Program-made: the position numbers and the translations under genes | In this document: positions 1 through 10,631 of the stretch, piece by piece | Layout: each line of letters starts with the position of its first letter | How positions within the stretch are numbered: the stretch's first letter is position 1 | The notes under the pieces: generated by a model | What the model saw: the letters and a program-made list of their open reading frames with translations, nothing else | Databases searched by the model: none | What the model was told of the DNA's origin: nothing | NCBI RefSeq assembly: GCF_000764305.2 | Contig: NW_025939667.1 | Location: 1-64,000, forward strand | Source of the DNA: Hyalella azteca | Taxonomy: Eukaryota > Arthropoda > Malacostraca > Amphipoda > Hyalellidae | DNA: 64,000 nucleotides | Direction of reading: 5' to 3'

Positions 1-68
1 ATAGCATTTAGATGGTTGATATTGGTTCCAGGGCTGATTTGAGCGTTAATTTGCTGGTCTACGGCTGC
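1..68. repeat. Dispersed repeat, first copy (possible LINE 3' end)
   Basis: The segment is nearly identical to 861-934 and more distantly matches 25735-25800, where the same sequence lies at the 3' side of a minus-strand LINE remnant. The shared words include CAGGGCTGATTTGAGCG and TCTACGGCTGCGCACCC. The likely reading is the 3' untranslated part of a LINE family, but no reverse transcriptase is visible next to it. Confidence 0.55.
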
Positions 69-860
69 GCACCCTACGTCCGTAAGCCTGCTAAAGGGCA
101 GAGTAGACTACGGGATTATATGTTAAAAGCCAAAGGTACAAATCCCCTTCATGGAAATGAACCAGCGAGCTAATGAGAAGTAAGCCACCAATACAATCGC
201 TCTACGCCGTATTTAAAACCGCCCAACAGCTCTATCCCATGCCGTCTAACCTCCTCACGATTTTCGGTAAGCAACTCCCTACGCCATACCGCTGTTGATA
301 CACAGCCAGCACTCCAGCCCGTCCGTTCGTCGCAGCTGTTTTCCCCCAGTATAACTCTACCTCCACGCTTACCCCGTCTCCCCGCCTTTTTTCATCGACT
401 GCCGGACGGCTTTTCTTAGTTTCTGCTCACTTGACTGCATTACGCTATGAAAAGAAGATCTATAAGAGTTGTAACCTAACCTAACCTAACTCGGATAAGC
501 ATTAAAGGTCTGCGAGAAAAGCATCCAGTTAGCCATGCGATAATGGTGGAGAGTCGGGGTAAGTGTGGGGGGAAGAACATGCTGGGGGATAGTAAGGCAG
601 GGAAACAGTGACGCGGGGTTAACGTCTTGCGGAGTAAGTAAGGGGATGACGCATTACAGTTTGGTACAGTTTACATTTGCAGCATGTGTAAGAAGTGATG
701 GTATGGGTTAAAAAGCATTGGAGAACAACGTATTGACCGTTATCTATGTGGAGTAGCAGCTTGTGTGCTGGCGCAGTGTTGGTTTAAAGTTCGTGTGGTG
801 AGATAGGTCAATATTGACTACGGCTGCTTAGGTGCCAGGTTGACAATATCTATGGCTTTT
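69..860. other. GC-richer spacer between two direct repeats, no gene seen
   Basis: This stretch is GC-richer than the rest of the window and looks like decayed retroelement sequence. It lies between the two direct repeat copies and contains a short telomere-like run at 473-490. I see no open frame with coding character and no splice-flanked exon. Confidence 0.4.
473..490. repeat. Short telomere-like (CCTAA)n run
   Basis: About three and a half copies of CCTAA/TTAGG, the canonical insect telomere unit, occur here at an internal position. The run is short enough to be chance or a leftover of repair or retroelement insertion. Confidence 0.6.
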
Positions 861-934
861 AGAATTTAGATGGTTGATGTTGGCTCCAGGGCTGATTTGA
901 GCGTTGATTTGCTGGTCTACGGCTGCGCACCCCG
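861..934. repeat. Dispersed repeat, second copy (possible LINE 3' end)
   Basis: This is a direct copy of 1-68 with only a few substitutions. Similarity stops abruptly at about 934, where AT-rich sequence begins. Confidence 0.55.
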
Positions 935-1434
935 TTATAGGATATTGCAAATTTTTCATCTTGTTGTGAATCACTAACGAATTGATCTCACGTATGAATA
1001 GATTTTAGTTTTCATTGTTCCGTAATCCATCACAGAGGTATGCGGTACCTTCAGTTTTGTTTTTATTGTACAAGAATGTACGTATAAATTTAGTGATATT
1101 TAAATATTTCTCGCTTTAAATTCCAGGTTCCGCTTAATTATCACTAGTTCTAAACTTTAGTTTATTTGTTCGTTTCAGAAAGGCTCCGAATCTTGAGTCC
1201 GAAGTTAGAACATGAGTACCGGAAACGCACGGTTTATATTTTTGTTTACAGCGTTCATTAATTACTATAGATTTGTTTGTAAAATTATTTAACCTTGCGA
1301 TCACCAGTTTAATATTTTGGGAAACTCAACTGAATTTTGGGGAAGTTATGTTATATTATTTATTGAATGGACATCAAACATACGGCATGCTGCTTGCAGA
1401 AATGATTGACGTAACATGGGTTGTTATTCTCTAG
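935..1434. other. Upstream or intronic sequence of copy A, no exon certain
   Basis: AT-rich sequence leads into the acceptor of the copy A terminal exon. No clear counterpart of exons a-c is present, so the earlier exons of copy A either lie left of the window or are lost. Confidence 0.4.
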
Positions 1435-1739
1435 TTCGATGGACCAAGGGCCCGTGTGTGGGACGTCGCAAGCGCCGTGACTTGGAGGCTCGACGCGCTC
1501 TACCTACACTCGAAAATGACGCTGGAGACACAGACCTCGCTAGTTCCTTGCTGGAATCCAACCATTCTGATGATAGATTTGCCGCCAAATCACTGCGTGA
1601 CTTCTGGACCTACTGGCATCTTATCACCTCAACGGTTGTGCTCACTTACCACAGCACAACCATCGTTGGTACCGTGCTGCTCGGTCCTAATTCTCTCAGT
1701 ATTTTAGGATGCACTGCAACTCTGTGCAAAAGTACTTAA
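1435..1739 (+). CDS. Copy A terminal exon (exon d) of the RKRR/ATLC family
   Basis: Function is unknown. This is the terminal coding exon of a paralogue family with four members in this window. A good acceptor (pyrimidine-rich, ending CTCTAG) precedes TT CGA TGG, so two bases finish a split codon (phase 1), exactly as in copies B, C and D. The peptide has KGPC, then the basic run GRRKRR (a furin-type site), an acidic Asp/Ser segment, KSLRDFW, the Thr/Ser-rich STVVLT, and the end LGCTATLC plus three residues before TAA. About 101 codons are read. Cleavage at the basic site and secretion are inferred from the motif only. No upstream exon is visible within 1.4 kb. This is the most diverged copy: family-conserved LDSSRPDEE appears as LESNHSDD. 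Confidence 0.6.
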
Positions 1740-3397
1740 GACGATTGAAAAAGTACATCTATATTGAACCAATGATTTATTATTCAACCCTTGATACCAT
1801 ACCTTAAGTTTCACTGTTTATAAATTAGTAGGGTCGTAGAAGAATTGGGTCCAATATAACCTATTTCAGTTGTCACCTACCACGCCCTAATTCCCGAAAT
1901 ATGTTGCTATAAATTGTATTTGTGAGATACTCTTATCAGAACCGGTGTTGGACACAACAATAATTATTAATCCATGCGGCCTTATACATCTTATCTGCAT
2001 TAAAGAACCTATTAAAGAAATCTTTTACTCGGTTAAAAAATGTCTCGGTGCGAATCAAATCAATTATCCGATTAAAAGCACTACATCTAAATGAATACTA
2101 AAAATGTCAGAAATACTTCAGAGGAGACGGATTCAATCTGGTGTGTATTACACTCTATAATTCGACTCAGCATAGAGTTATTTACTTGGATAAATACCAG
2201 TCTTAAGTCAATGGGAACGAGCATTGATTTGAGTCAGACCCAATCATAAGTGAGTCATAATTGCGGATGTTGAACTGAGATAAGTCTATAAATGATGTGA
2301 CGTAGTATTTTTTAGAATGAACAATAAAGAATAATTATGAAAGCATGTAATGTAAACCAAACGTGCTCCGAGCGCGTGATATATATTCATCCTTATTAAC
2401 GTATTATTAACGTTCTTTTGGGATGATAACTGGCTTCAAGAAGGGCCCACATAATTTTTTCGCTTTAATAGCTGTTCACATATTAAATGAATTTGTAAAC
2501 AGTAACAAGATAAAGTTATTACACACAGGTACAAAATTTTTTTCGTACAATGTAAACCTTATCTATGTACAATTTTGGGCAGAAAACAACCAAAACATAA
2601 TAGTCTCCTATATAGAGTTTCTCTTATTGGTTCTAATTGCAGTAAATGGTGCAGGAACTATACCAACGGGAGGCAGTTAGTGGCAACGAAAAGTCCAGTT
2701 GACACGCCTTAAGTTACCTAGCGTTCTAGGTCTCTAGACAACAGGCCGCACCACTGCACAACACTACCGGGGAATGTCCGCGTCCTACATTGATTATGTC
2801 CACTATAATGCAACAAGCATTTAGGAGGAGGAGAAAGTGGATTTAGGAAGGATATTATTGTAGAATGAATTCTCATGCTACTCATTTAAGTAGCATAAAT
2901 TTTCACATGTTGGGTTAGTTCATACCGGAATCGCAGCCCTCATCTATTAAATATCTCTAAAATTATTACTGGTTATATGATATATTACTGCGAGTATTAA
3001 GCGTTTTGTCATATAATTTCTCAAGAAAACACAAATCAATGCCTAATCTGACGTTAAATGTCACAATAAATTTGCATAACAGGATAAATGCTACTAATTC
3101 GCGATCAAATTCATACCAAATGAACATCATAAAGGGAACGAACAGGACTACCGACGTATTGTGGAGCACCGCTGATTCTTACGTTCCGCACCACACGCTT
3201 CTCACGTTTCATCTCCAATTAAAGTTCTTTCATTAATTGGCTTGCAGCAATACAGAGAATACGCCACAGATTTTACCACCTCCCACCCAACATAAACGCA
3301 CTTTATATAGCACTCCTTTTGTCAGATCATCCCTCATTTAAGATCATCCCCCCCCCTCCGATACCGTTATACACAATCAAAATCATCCATTTATGTA
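1740..3397. other. Non-coding, nothing recognised
   Basis: AT-rich sequence follows the copy A stop codon. Short open frames at 2423-2680 and 3006-3236 have no splice context, family motif or codon bias, and I treat them as chance. Confidence 0.5.
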
Positions 3398-3510
3398 TGA
3401 TTTACAGCACCGGATTGTATGACATATTTATGTCATTTAAACGGTGATTTGTAGCACTGGTTTGTATGATATATTTATGACATAAATACGGTGATTTATA
3501 GCACCGGTTA
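3398..3510. repeat. 47-bp tandem repeat, about 2.4 copies
   Basis: Units start near 3398, 3445 and 3492 with TGATTTACAGCACCGG, TGATTTGTAGCACTGG and TGATTTATAGCACCGG. The first two are full and carry a TATGACATATTTATG-type core that is itself partly palindromic. Confidence 0.75.
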
Positions 3511-4191
3511 TTCAAAAGCTCCAACTTACACGCGTTAGGTCCCTTACCTCCACCATTGTACAATTAACTACAGAGCGGACCATATGCCACGCCCGGGCGG
3601 CAGTTGTTACGTAGTTGTTACAACTAAGCTGACGGACTAACGCAACTCACCGAGAGTGACACAGAGTAAAGATGAAATCAATGACCTACCGAAAACCCAT
3701 CAATACTTGACAAAATTTACCCATTGAGTCCCGAACGACTCACAATCCTCATTCTCATCATCACCATCGTTATCACCTTCATGGTCACCATGTAATCGTT
3801 TTTAAAAACTGTAAAAACGTGAAAAAAACGAAAACGCCTTTAATAGTGGGAGCACGCATCATTTTTATTTTTGTTTAACAGTGCTCCAAAGTTTAAATAA
3901 TGTAAATGTTATTTACCCACCCGCATAAACCATCCAGTGCCCTGATGGGTTTCCACCCCCTCCCTCCCAACTACAAACAGAACCAATCACCTACAACCAA
4001 CCAAATCATGCGCAATGCGCCTTATTTTTTCATCTTCTATGGTACTCTTCAATTCACCTTCTTCGCTGGCCACCCCGCGCCTCCTCTCGTTCTTTTCCAC
4101 TTTTCCCTGGTGACACCGCAATAACAAAATGTGAACCTAACACGATTACGGGTAATTTCGGATTAAAACCAGAGATAAGGCACACAATGAA
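3511..4191. other. Spacer with CAT-type microsatellite, no gene seen
   Basis: A degenerate CAT/CATCAC run lies near 3750-3790. The open frame at 3906-4124 is proline-rich low-complexity sequence with no family or splice support. Confidence 0.4.
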
Positions 4192-4888
4192 TGCTCTTCT
4201 CTACATATCGGTGAAGTTATAAGTAGAATGAATGAGTATGATGGACATAGAAAAAAATAATTGAGAGCCTCAGAAAGACACTCAATTTGTATTAACTAAG
4301 CCTTGCTCTCAGTTTGATGTATTATTTTACTGAAACAGCGTTGAATACAATAAAGTAAGTATGTTCTCTCGCAGAGAACAACTTATCATATTCATAGAAG
4401 AAGCTGTTAAGTTTGGCTTATCAATTTTTATCGCATAAAATTTTCGGCTTATCGCGTTATCGCATCAATTTTTATAGTTGTCTTTCTTAGCTTTATGTCC
4501 AAGTTATTTTATAATATTTAAAATTAATCCATTGTCTATGATATACGACGACATAAAATACTCGTCTGGATGTTAAAGTGCTTTATTAGGCAATGAGGAT
4601 TTTTTGGTTAAGTTAATTCCAAAATTATCTACAATTAATTTAAATAATTTGTGTTTAGACGACTTCTTTTGTTTAGTGTAACCATTTTCGGCTATGGTAA
4701 TAGGATCTTACCGAAATAATTTTTATGAATATATTTTCTTTTATATGGATCATGTACGGTAAAGAGTGAATTCCACTTAAAGTCCATTCTCTCTTAGCGA
4801 TATAAGTAAGCAATCAAATAATATTTTAATTGTGTAGGGTCGAGGAACATACTAAAGAGCAATAGATATGTATTTTTTCATAATGCAT

Positions 4889-5196
4889 TTAGTTGTGTAT
4901 GCAGAGGGTGGCTCTGCACCCTAACCCAATGAAGATTTGGATGAATCTAGGTATTATTTGAACGAAGCTGGTGACGTTGGAAGTCAGCACAAACGTTGAA
5001 GTGGATGCTTTCCAGAAAGTCAAAAACCCGCGGGCAGATTTGCCAGCGATTTCTTCGTCAGGACGACTCGAGTCCAGCATGGAGCCGGAGAGCTCGACGT
5101 CGCCGGTAAACTTCTCCTCAGTCGGCAGAGTTGGTTGAATTTCCACGTAACGGCGTTTGCGTTTACACAAACCGGGACCGGGACCTCCGGCCACTA
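4889..5196 (-). CDS. Copy B terminal exon (exon d)
   Basis: This is the terminal exon of the family, function unknown. The acceptor CTTTTCAG is followed by TA GTG GCC, which gives phase 1 entry like the other copies. The peptide runs GPGPGLCKRKRR (Cys then a furin-like basic site), YVEIQPTLPTEE, MLDSSRPDEEIAGKS, RGFLTFWKASTST, VLTSNVTS, a hydrophobic stretch, and GLGCRATLCIHN before the stop. Joined to exon c at 6519-6605 through G+TA, the split codon is Val. The intron between them carries the splice-donor minisatellite. The reading frame of this exon is intact. Whether the whole copy B gene is functional is doubtful because of lesions in exon a. Confidence 0.65.
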
Positions 5197-5995
5197 CTGA
5201 AAAGTAGCCCTTAAAAATTCAGTTATTACCGTATTGAACTGTTAGGCTCTAACTATTACCTAGTCTCTAAACCGTGAAATGTAGCTTGTTTTGGACAGAA
5301 AAGAGCATAATTTTAATCCTGATTAGTACATAGAACGACATTCATGGATGCATTTACTTTAGAAAATTTGAGACGAGAGTCTGTTTTAGCATTATCAAAA
5401 TTTCGTTGACAGTTTTTAGGCTTTGAGCGGATCAAGTCTAAATTGGAAATAAAATTCTCCAATAACAGGCTTCTTCTAACTTGATTACCAGAGAATATCA
5501 TTCGGCTTTAAATCTCCGTATATTTTAAAACCCATACTTTACTTGAAGCATAAAATCTATATTGCTTTAGTGATTCATTGTTAAAAGAACAACTCGTTTA
5601 TTCACTTTACATGACAAAAAACTTTTGGTCCATGTACCGCAATTTAATTCCGCAACAACCCCAGTCCCAAATATGAATATACTTGTTAAATATTCATATG
5701 CAATAAAAATATTCATAGTCCAATTCTGAATATCGGAACATTCACCTCATAAAAAAACTTCCCTTGTCCTATGTCCTCACTCACTCGTCTTTGATGCTTT
5801 GATATATTGTGCAGCAATAATTTTCTGAGACAAATCTCTTACCGCAATATACGATGTTGATTTATTACTGAGTCTCGATTCAATGGGACAATGCGAGAAA
5901 AAATTTAAACAGAGAGTGTGTAAAGGGCTGAGCATTAACTGTATTTTGGGTAACTAAGGAACTATATGGCATATAGTTCCTTATATATATGTGGC
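5197..5995 (-). other. Intron between exons c and d of copy B, distal part
   Basis: AT-rich intronic sequence aligns with 18877-19560 of block C. A short frame at 5313-5501 is not preserved between the copies. Confidence 0.5.
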
Positions 5996-6518
5996 GGTAC
6001 TCACTAACTATGCAGGTCTTGGTTAAGGTGACAGGTAGAGAGCGTTGCTAAGGGTACTCACAGACAATGCAGGTCTTGGTGGAGGTGACGGTGGAGAGCG
6101 TTGTTAAGGGTATTCACAGACAATGCAGGTCTTGTTGGAGGCGACGGTTAGAGAGCGTTGTTAAGGGTACTCACAGACAATGCAGGTCTTGGTTAAGGTG
6201 ACAGGTAGAGAGCGTTGTTAAGGGTACTCACAGACAATGCAGGTCTTGTTGGAGGCGACGGTTAGAGAGCGTTGTTAAGGGTACTCACAGACAATGCAGG
6301 TCTTGGCAGAGGTGACGGGTAGAGAGCGTTGTTAAGGGTACTCACTATAACAATGCAGGTCTTGGTGGAGGCGACGGGTAGAGAGCGTTGTTAAGTGTAC
6401 TCACAGACAATGCAGGTCTTTTGTGGAGGTGACGGTGGAGAGCGTTGTTAAGGGTACTCACAGACAATGCAGGTCTTGTTGGAGGCGACGGGTAGAGAGC
6501 GTTGTTAAGGGTACTCAC
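5996..6518 (-). repeat. Minisatellite of tandem 5' splice sites (copy B)
   Basis: There are nine units of about 56-57 bp. On the minus strand each unit reads as the last part of exon c (TCCACCAAGACCTGC, then ATTGTCT) followed directly by the donor GTGAGTACC and about ten intron bases. The array abuts the real exon c (6519-6605), whose own donor GTGAGTACC is the boundary, so the units look like tandem copies of the exon-intron junction. Eight of nine units keep GTGAGT; the unit at about 6109 has GTGAAT. Because 56 is not a multiple of three, using a more distal donor would change the frame, and a TAA follows the first donor almost at once. Confidence 0.85.
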
Positions 6519-6605
6519 CGACTACGCAGGTCTTGGTGGAGGTGACAGTGGACAAAGCTATCAAGACGGTAGTCGCCTTCGTCGCTAAGCCGAACAGTCG
6601 AGGTT
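6519..6605 (-). CDS. Copy B exon c (RLFG/Thr-rich exon)
   Basis: This is an 87-nt internal exon, flanked by a TTTTATAG acceptor and a CG|GTGAGTACC donor, with phase 1 at both ends. It encodes PRLFGLATKATTVLIALS followed by TVTSTKTCVV. The copy C exon (20416-20502) has the same length and the copy D exon (31247-31324) is 78 nt in the same phase; RLFG, the Thr-rich stretch and TCV are shared. It joins exon b (ending ATT G) and exon d (starting TA GTG). The minisatellite downstream is built from its 3' end. Role unknown; a Thr-rich extracellular linker before the basic cleavage site is an inference. Confidence 0.7.
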
Positions 6606-6817
6606 CTATAAAATTTTCGCCAATATTACTTAATTTTAACCTTCCTGCTCGGACAACATTGCTGACGAACATTTCAATGGTGTGCTGTCCGAATAACGAC
6701 TATTTATGGTCATAAATTATTTTGTTTAAATGAGTGCCAAGTTTATTTTGCATATTTTTTAGTTAATTTTTGTTTCATTTTTGCTGTAATTTCACACCGT
6801 TTGTGGCTCGCTCTCAC

Positions 6818-7025
6818 CAATTTGCGCTGGCGCATCGAGCATTGGCACCGCCTCCGTTGTAGTTGCTGCCGGCAACAGCGCCGCTGCTGCCTCAGTTCTT
6901 GTCGCCGTTGTTGCCGACGCATCGGTCGTCGTATCCACCTCTCTTATCGTTACCGTCGTTGCCACCGTTGCCTCGATCATCGTCGCCATGTAGATGATCA
7001 AAATAGAAGTAGATGCTCCAAGTAT
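6818..7025 (-). CDS. Copy B exon b (hydrophobic then Thr/Ala-rich)
   Basis: A 208-nt exon is bounded by TTTACAG and by G|GTGAGAGC. In the frame that continues into exons c and d it opens with ILGASTSILIIYMATMIEA, then TVATTVTIREVD and Thr/Ala-rich sequence to DAPAQI, entering in phase 0 and leaving in phase 1. In the alternative frame, entered in phase 1, it reads DTWSIYFYFDHLHGDDDRG and an Asp/Gly/Asn-rich tail that stops inside the exon. Both readings have counterparts in copies C and D, so the true frame cannot be settled from sequence alone. Only the Thr/Ala frame is open to the donor in all three copies. Confidence 0.55.
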
Positions 7026-7970
7026 CTGTAAATGTACCTGCTGGAGTAAAAAACTAATTAGATACTTAAAAAATTTACACTCCCAACGTTAGAACTAATG
7101 CAATTCTGAATGCTAAAAAGCAATTAAAAATCATTCGTATTAACGAAACGAATGCAGTTAACAATCATTCGTAGGGTCTGCATGAAACCGTTATGAACCA
7201 GTGATGTCACATTGCAATTGTTAAGCTATTCTGATATAATGATTCATCCTGATTATAGATTTTTTTTAATTAGTTATTTCAAGCAATATTAAATGTTAAT
7301 TGATAAAATAATCTACAACTCGTGACCTGCGATGAAATTATTAATTACATATTGTTGATATGGTAATTATTAATTGGAAATTATGTGAATCTGGTGCAAA
7401 AATTTATTCAGTCATTTTACAAATCGTAACCTGAAGCCCGAGGAGTGATAAAACAGTTGAAAGAATAATGCAGACAAGAACCATATAGCCTTCTTAACCC
7501 CAATCGCATTAATCATCATGTTGCAACAAAAAGCTGTACATTTGAAGCGATGGTGAACTATGCACTTAAAAAAACGCTGAAGACACTTAAACACGTTTAG
7601 TGTTCTGAACAATAAAAACGTACTCAAAGGAATTGTAACATTTCGTATATGGATCGAGAATTTCACCGACAAAATAAAAGCAAAAATGACAAGACAAAAA
7701 GATTACGCTCATAATGAATTCCAGAATAGTAAATTTCAATAGTTCGATGAAAACGTTTTTTATTTGGTGTTTATTCGACATTGATATAAACTATATTTGG
7801 TTCTTAAACTATTTTGTTTAGGTTCAAGTGAAGACCAATTTACATCCCCGATTTAGTATACCAAAATCAATGATTAAGGTTCAAATTTTGCTCAGTAAAG
7901 GTAATAAATATAAATAGCAGGTACGATACTGTCGTTGAGAAGATGTCAGAGCCGAGGCGCACAGACTCAC
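7026..7970 (-). other. Intron between exons a and b of copy B
   Basis: This region aligns with 21011-22043 of block C. A frame at 7587-7781 looks membrane-like but is broken by indels and a stop in the C copy, so it is not coding. The 50-70 bases next to the exon a donor (about 7900-7970) are almost identical between the copies, more so than parts of the exons. Confidence 0.5.
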
Positions 7971-8125
7971 CATGCTTGTGATCAGGTAGAGGTAAGAGTT
8001 CTCAGAAAACTCGGACGATTCTTTAAATATAAATCGGTTATGGGCGAACACGTATTCAAACTCGCCTTTCCTCATAATTATAGTGTAATATTTCCTTGAT
8101 ACAGTAAAGTTCAATCAAACGGTTC
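7971..8125 (-). pseudogene. Copy B exon a, damaged
   Basis: Exon a lies between a TCAG acceptor and the donor ATG|GTGAGTCTG. Compared with the intact C exon (22044-22199) it has a TGA in place of CGA at the fourth residue and a one-base deletion in the LMNKH region, giving LITSM. Conserved pieces are SRKYYT, MRKGEF, YVFAHNRFIFKESSEFSE and NSYLYL. The deletion changes the exit phase from 1 to 0, so it would now feed the Thr/Ala frame of exon b. The protein family is not recognised. Confidence 0.5.
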
Positions 8126-9525
8126 CTGATTTTGTTTTTTTTTTTTCGTTTTAATTATATCGCAGAAAGATTTTTCTAAATGTACAATTTAGCAGACGCA
8201 GAAAAACTTGTGCGTCGCGTTGTCTTTATTTGAACTGACGCTATAAATAAATCGATTGCTACTGTAAAAACTAAAATAAGTTCAGAAAACAAGTTTTCAC
8301 AGTTACTGCCCCTCATTTTTAACTAGAACATGGTAAAAAATTTTATGATAAACAAACTTTAAAGGCACATACTCGATCATCAGAAGATCATCAGTTTTGT
8401 AATTTATGATTCACACTTTTAGATAAGTCAGTAAATGATGGTTATAAAGGACCATTCGCACGTAAAAGTCGAATTGATCGTCGATTATATCAATCATCAA
8501 TTCTAACAAGAAACATTCAACTACCAAACTTGACAAACCAGTGAAATATTTTCTCTTGCTTTGTGGAAAAGATGCGAACGCAAGTATAATTCCAAACAAT
8601 CAATATAATGTTGCTAGTAACTCTTATTACCTCTCCATTTGCTCCTCATATTTCAATCCAAAATTATTGTTCATGTGTGCTTTACAGGGCAAAAATATTT
8701 CGGTGACATCGTTGTACTCTTCATCCTAGTGTAAATTCATTATTAGTTCGAACTGAATTAGTCTTCAAAATCAATTGCTTGATTAATTGCAGGAACTGTT
8801 CCATTCCCAAACATCAAAACCATATGCATGTGTCCCTAGTAACTTTTCTATTCTATTGCTCCTAGGATACGAGGAGAACGAATATTGATTTGTTTTATTA
8901 ACGTTCCTAACTATAAATTAATAATCTCTTGTTAGTTGAGTTATCTGTTAATTACGCGCTAAAGAATAATTTAGATAGCCAGTCTGGTCCGATCAAGTGA
9001 AATTCATTAACCAAATTTTAATCCATATTTTTTTCGTAAGCAAAATTACTTCAACTTGCGAGTGATTGAGGAGAGCATTAAAATCCACTGCAAAAAATTA
9101 GTTTTCCTTTGATTTAGCCCAAATGTGAAAAGTAGGACAATGATATTTTTTAAAGTTGTTACTTACGAGTTAAGAAACATTGAGAGATACACGTACGTGT
9201 CGCACCTCAAGGCATCGTCACTCGTTCGACTGCTTTTTAGGCTTGCCGAGGTCATCAATCTCTATTAAAAAATGCAGAAGATTCGGCCACATCGATCTGT
9301 ACAAGGATGCGCAATGAAATCAAGAAAAAATTGTGGTATAAATTTTTAAGAATATGTAAAATAAATTAAATCAACCAGTTACGACGATATTCCGACATAA
9401 ACAATTTTAAATATGTCGCTACGTATTATTTTACTATCGCAATTTGTTTGCCCAGTGCTTCTGTTGGCCCTGATTCATTATATTGAACGAAACATTGGAT
9501 CATGTAAAAAATGATTCTCACGGAA
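8126..9525 (-). other. Block B upstream part, no firm exon
   Basis: AT-rich sequence aligns with 22200-23536. A short exon-like stretch near 9190-9262 corresponds to the better preserved candidate at 23195-23268 in block C, but here it contains an in-frame stop. Confidence 0.4.
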
Positions 9526-9741
9526 TCAGCTTATTTTAAAATCAGAATAAGTAAGATTGTTAGGGTGGTGGTGTTGATGGTGGTGGATGTGCGATGACAA
9601 TAGGAGAGTGTGGGAAAAATAAAAGGTTTGTTGTAGGTGTATGTCGTTGGGTTGGGATGGCGTACTGTTCAGGACTTTGGGCGAACTGTTCTTGGCAGGT
9701 TTTTCGGAGGCACCAGGAGTTACCAATTGCAGCATAACAAA
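9526..9741 (-). CDS. Conserved open frame, His-rich end (block B copy)
   Basis: On the minus strand this frame reads LQLVTPGAS, then KVLNSTPSQPNDIHL, TFYFSHTLLL, a His-rich stretch HIHHHQHHHP and NLTYSDFKIS before a stop. The block C copy (about 23537-23749) is open in the same frame, and the length differences between the two are multiples of three, which suggests selection on a reading frame. No start, acceptor or donor is convincing, and low-complexity repeats can mimic this pattern. Function unknown. Confidence 0.35.
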   Translation of the reverse strand, partial: FVMLQLVTPGASEKPAKNSSPKVLNSTPSQPNDIHLQQTFYFSHTLLLSSHIHHHQHHHPNNLTYSDFKIS

Positions 9742-10161
9742 AAAAAATGTGATATCAACTCTCCATATTCAGAGTCATTCGTTTGGTTGATGTTATGTCT
9801 TCAATCTCGTCTTTACAGTTTGTCATTCTCTACCAGTTTCATTCTTCCGTAATCGCTTTTCCGTAATCGCTTTCTGAACTACTGTGTTGGGGATATACTT
9901 AACGCCAGAGGAACAATTTTTAAAAAAGTTAAAGAATGCTTAAAAAGATTAAAATAAAATAGAAACTGTTGATATAAATGTAATTAGATGTACTTTATGC
10001 ATGGTGCTTTCGGGTTTACAAGTTGCAGGTTTATTTTAGCTTCTCACAAAATTTATTGAAACAAATGTCCAGGTGGGCAGGACGGATGTCAAACAAAGTG
10101 TCAGGAATGCATGCTAAATTAAATAAATGTAACTCAGTACTCACTGCAGTGAGTGACAGAG
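9742..10161. other. Spacer, nothing recognised
   Basis: AT-rich sequence right of block B. A near-perfect palindrome CACTGCAGTG lies at its right end, just before the MITE. Confidence 0.4.
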
Positions 10162-10266
10162 AGCGCATTTTCTCGTCGACGAAAAATTGATGTCACGGAC
10201 GGACAGACAGACAGACGGACATGGCTAGCACAATAGTGCATTTTTCCCTAAATGAGAAAATGCGCT
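10162..10266. mobile_element. Short hairpin MITE with GACA/GACG core, copy 1
   Basis: The element has inverted ends AGCGCATTTTCTC and GAGAAAATGCGCT (13 bp, perfect) and an internal GGACAGACAGAC microsatellite. A second copy is at 48106-48236, with the same flanking CACTGCAGTGAGTG palindrome on the left. The transposon class is not identifiable. Confidence 0.7.
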
Positions 10267-10631
10267 AAAAAGACATCATCGCTGTTCCGCTGGCGATAGA
10301 ACTTGGCTGATACACTCACTAATTTAAATTTTCAACATCGTTTGCTCATGTATGATGATCACAATATTTATTCCAAAATACGTGATCATGCACAGTATTT
10401 CAAAGACTCGGTTTGATGGCTTAGGTATTAAGAGTAGGACACTATAAGTGACCGATCAATCCAAATATAAATTTTCACGTATTAAATAATAATTTAGAGC
10501 GAAGCACGATTAAATGATATATTGCGAAGAAAGTACTTACGATGGTTTTGTCTGATTTTAATGTCAAATCAATTACAGGCTACTGACGGGCCAATTCAAT
10601 CATTTAGTCAATTTAGCGAGGATTTTGAGAA

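Larger units (their letters stand above)
4192..9741 (-). repeat. Segmental duplication, left copy (block B)
   Basis: Block B aligns in the same orientation with block C at about 17534-23750. The aligned parts include the terminal exon, the minisatellite, exons c, b and a, the intron around 7600-7700, and the region 9240-9741. Differences are an insertion in C near 17600-17845, about 180 bp extra in C before its minisatellite, different repeat numbers, and an inverted duplication at the right end of C only. The blocks are diverged at many sites, so the duplication is not recent. Confidence 0.85.

Noticed and set aside
6801..7031. Arg/Cys-rich plus-strand frame opposite copy B exon b
   Set aside because: It is an antisense shadow of the low-complexity exon b, with no splice sites on that strand.
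7587..7781. Membrane-like frame in the copy B intron
   Set aside because: The aligned copy C sequence has indels and stops, so it is not maintained as protein.
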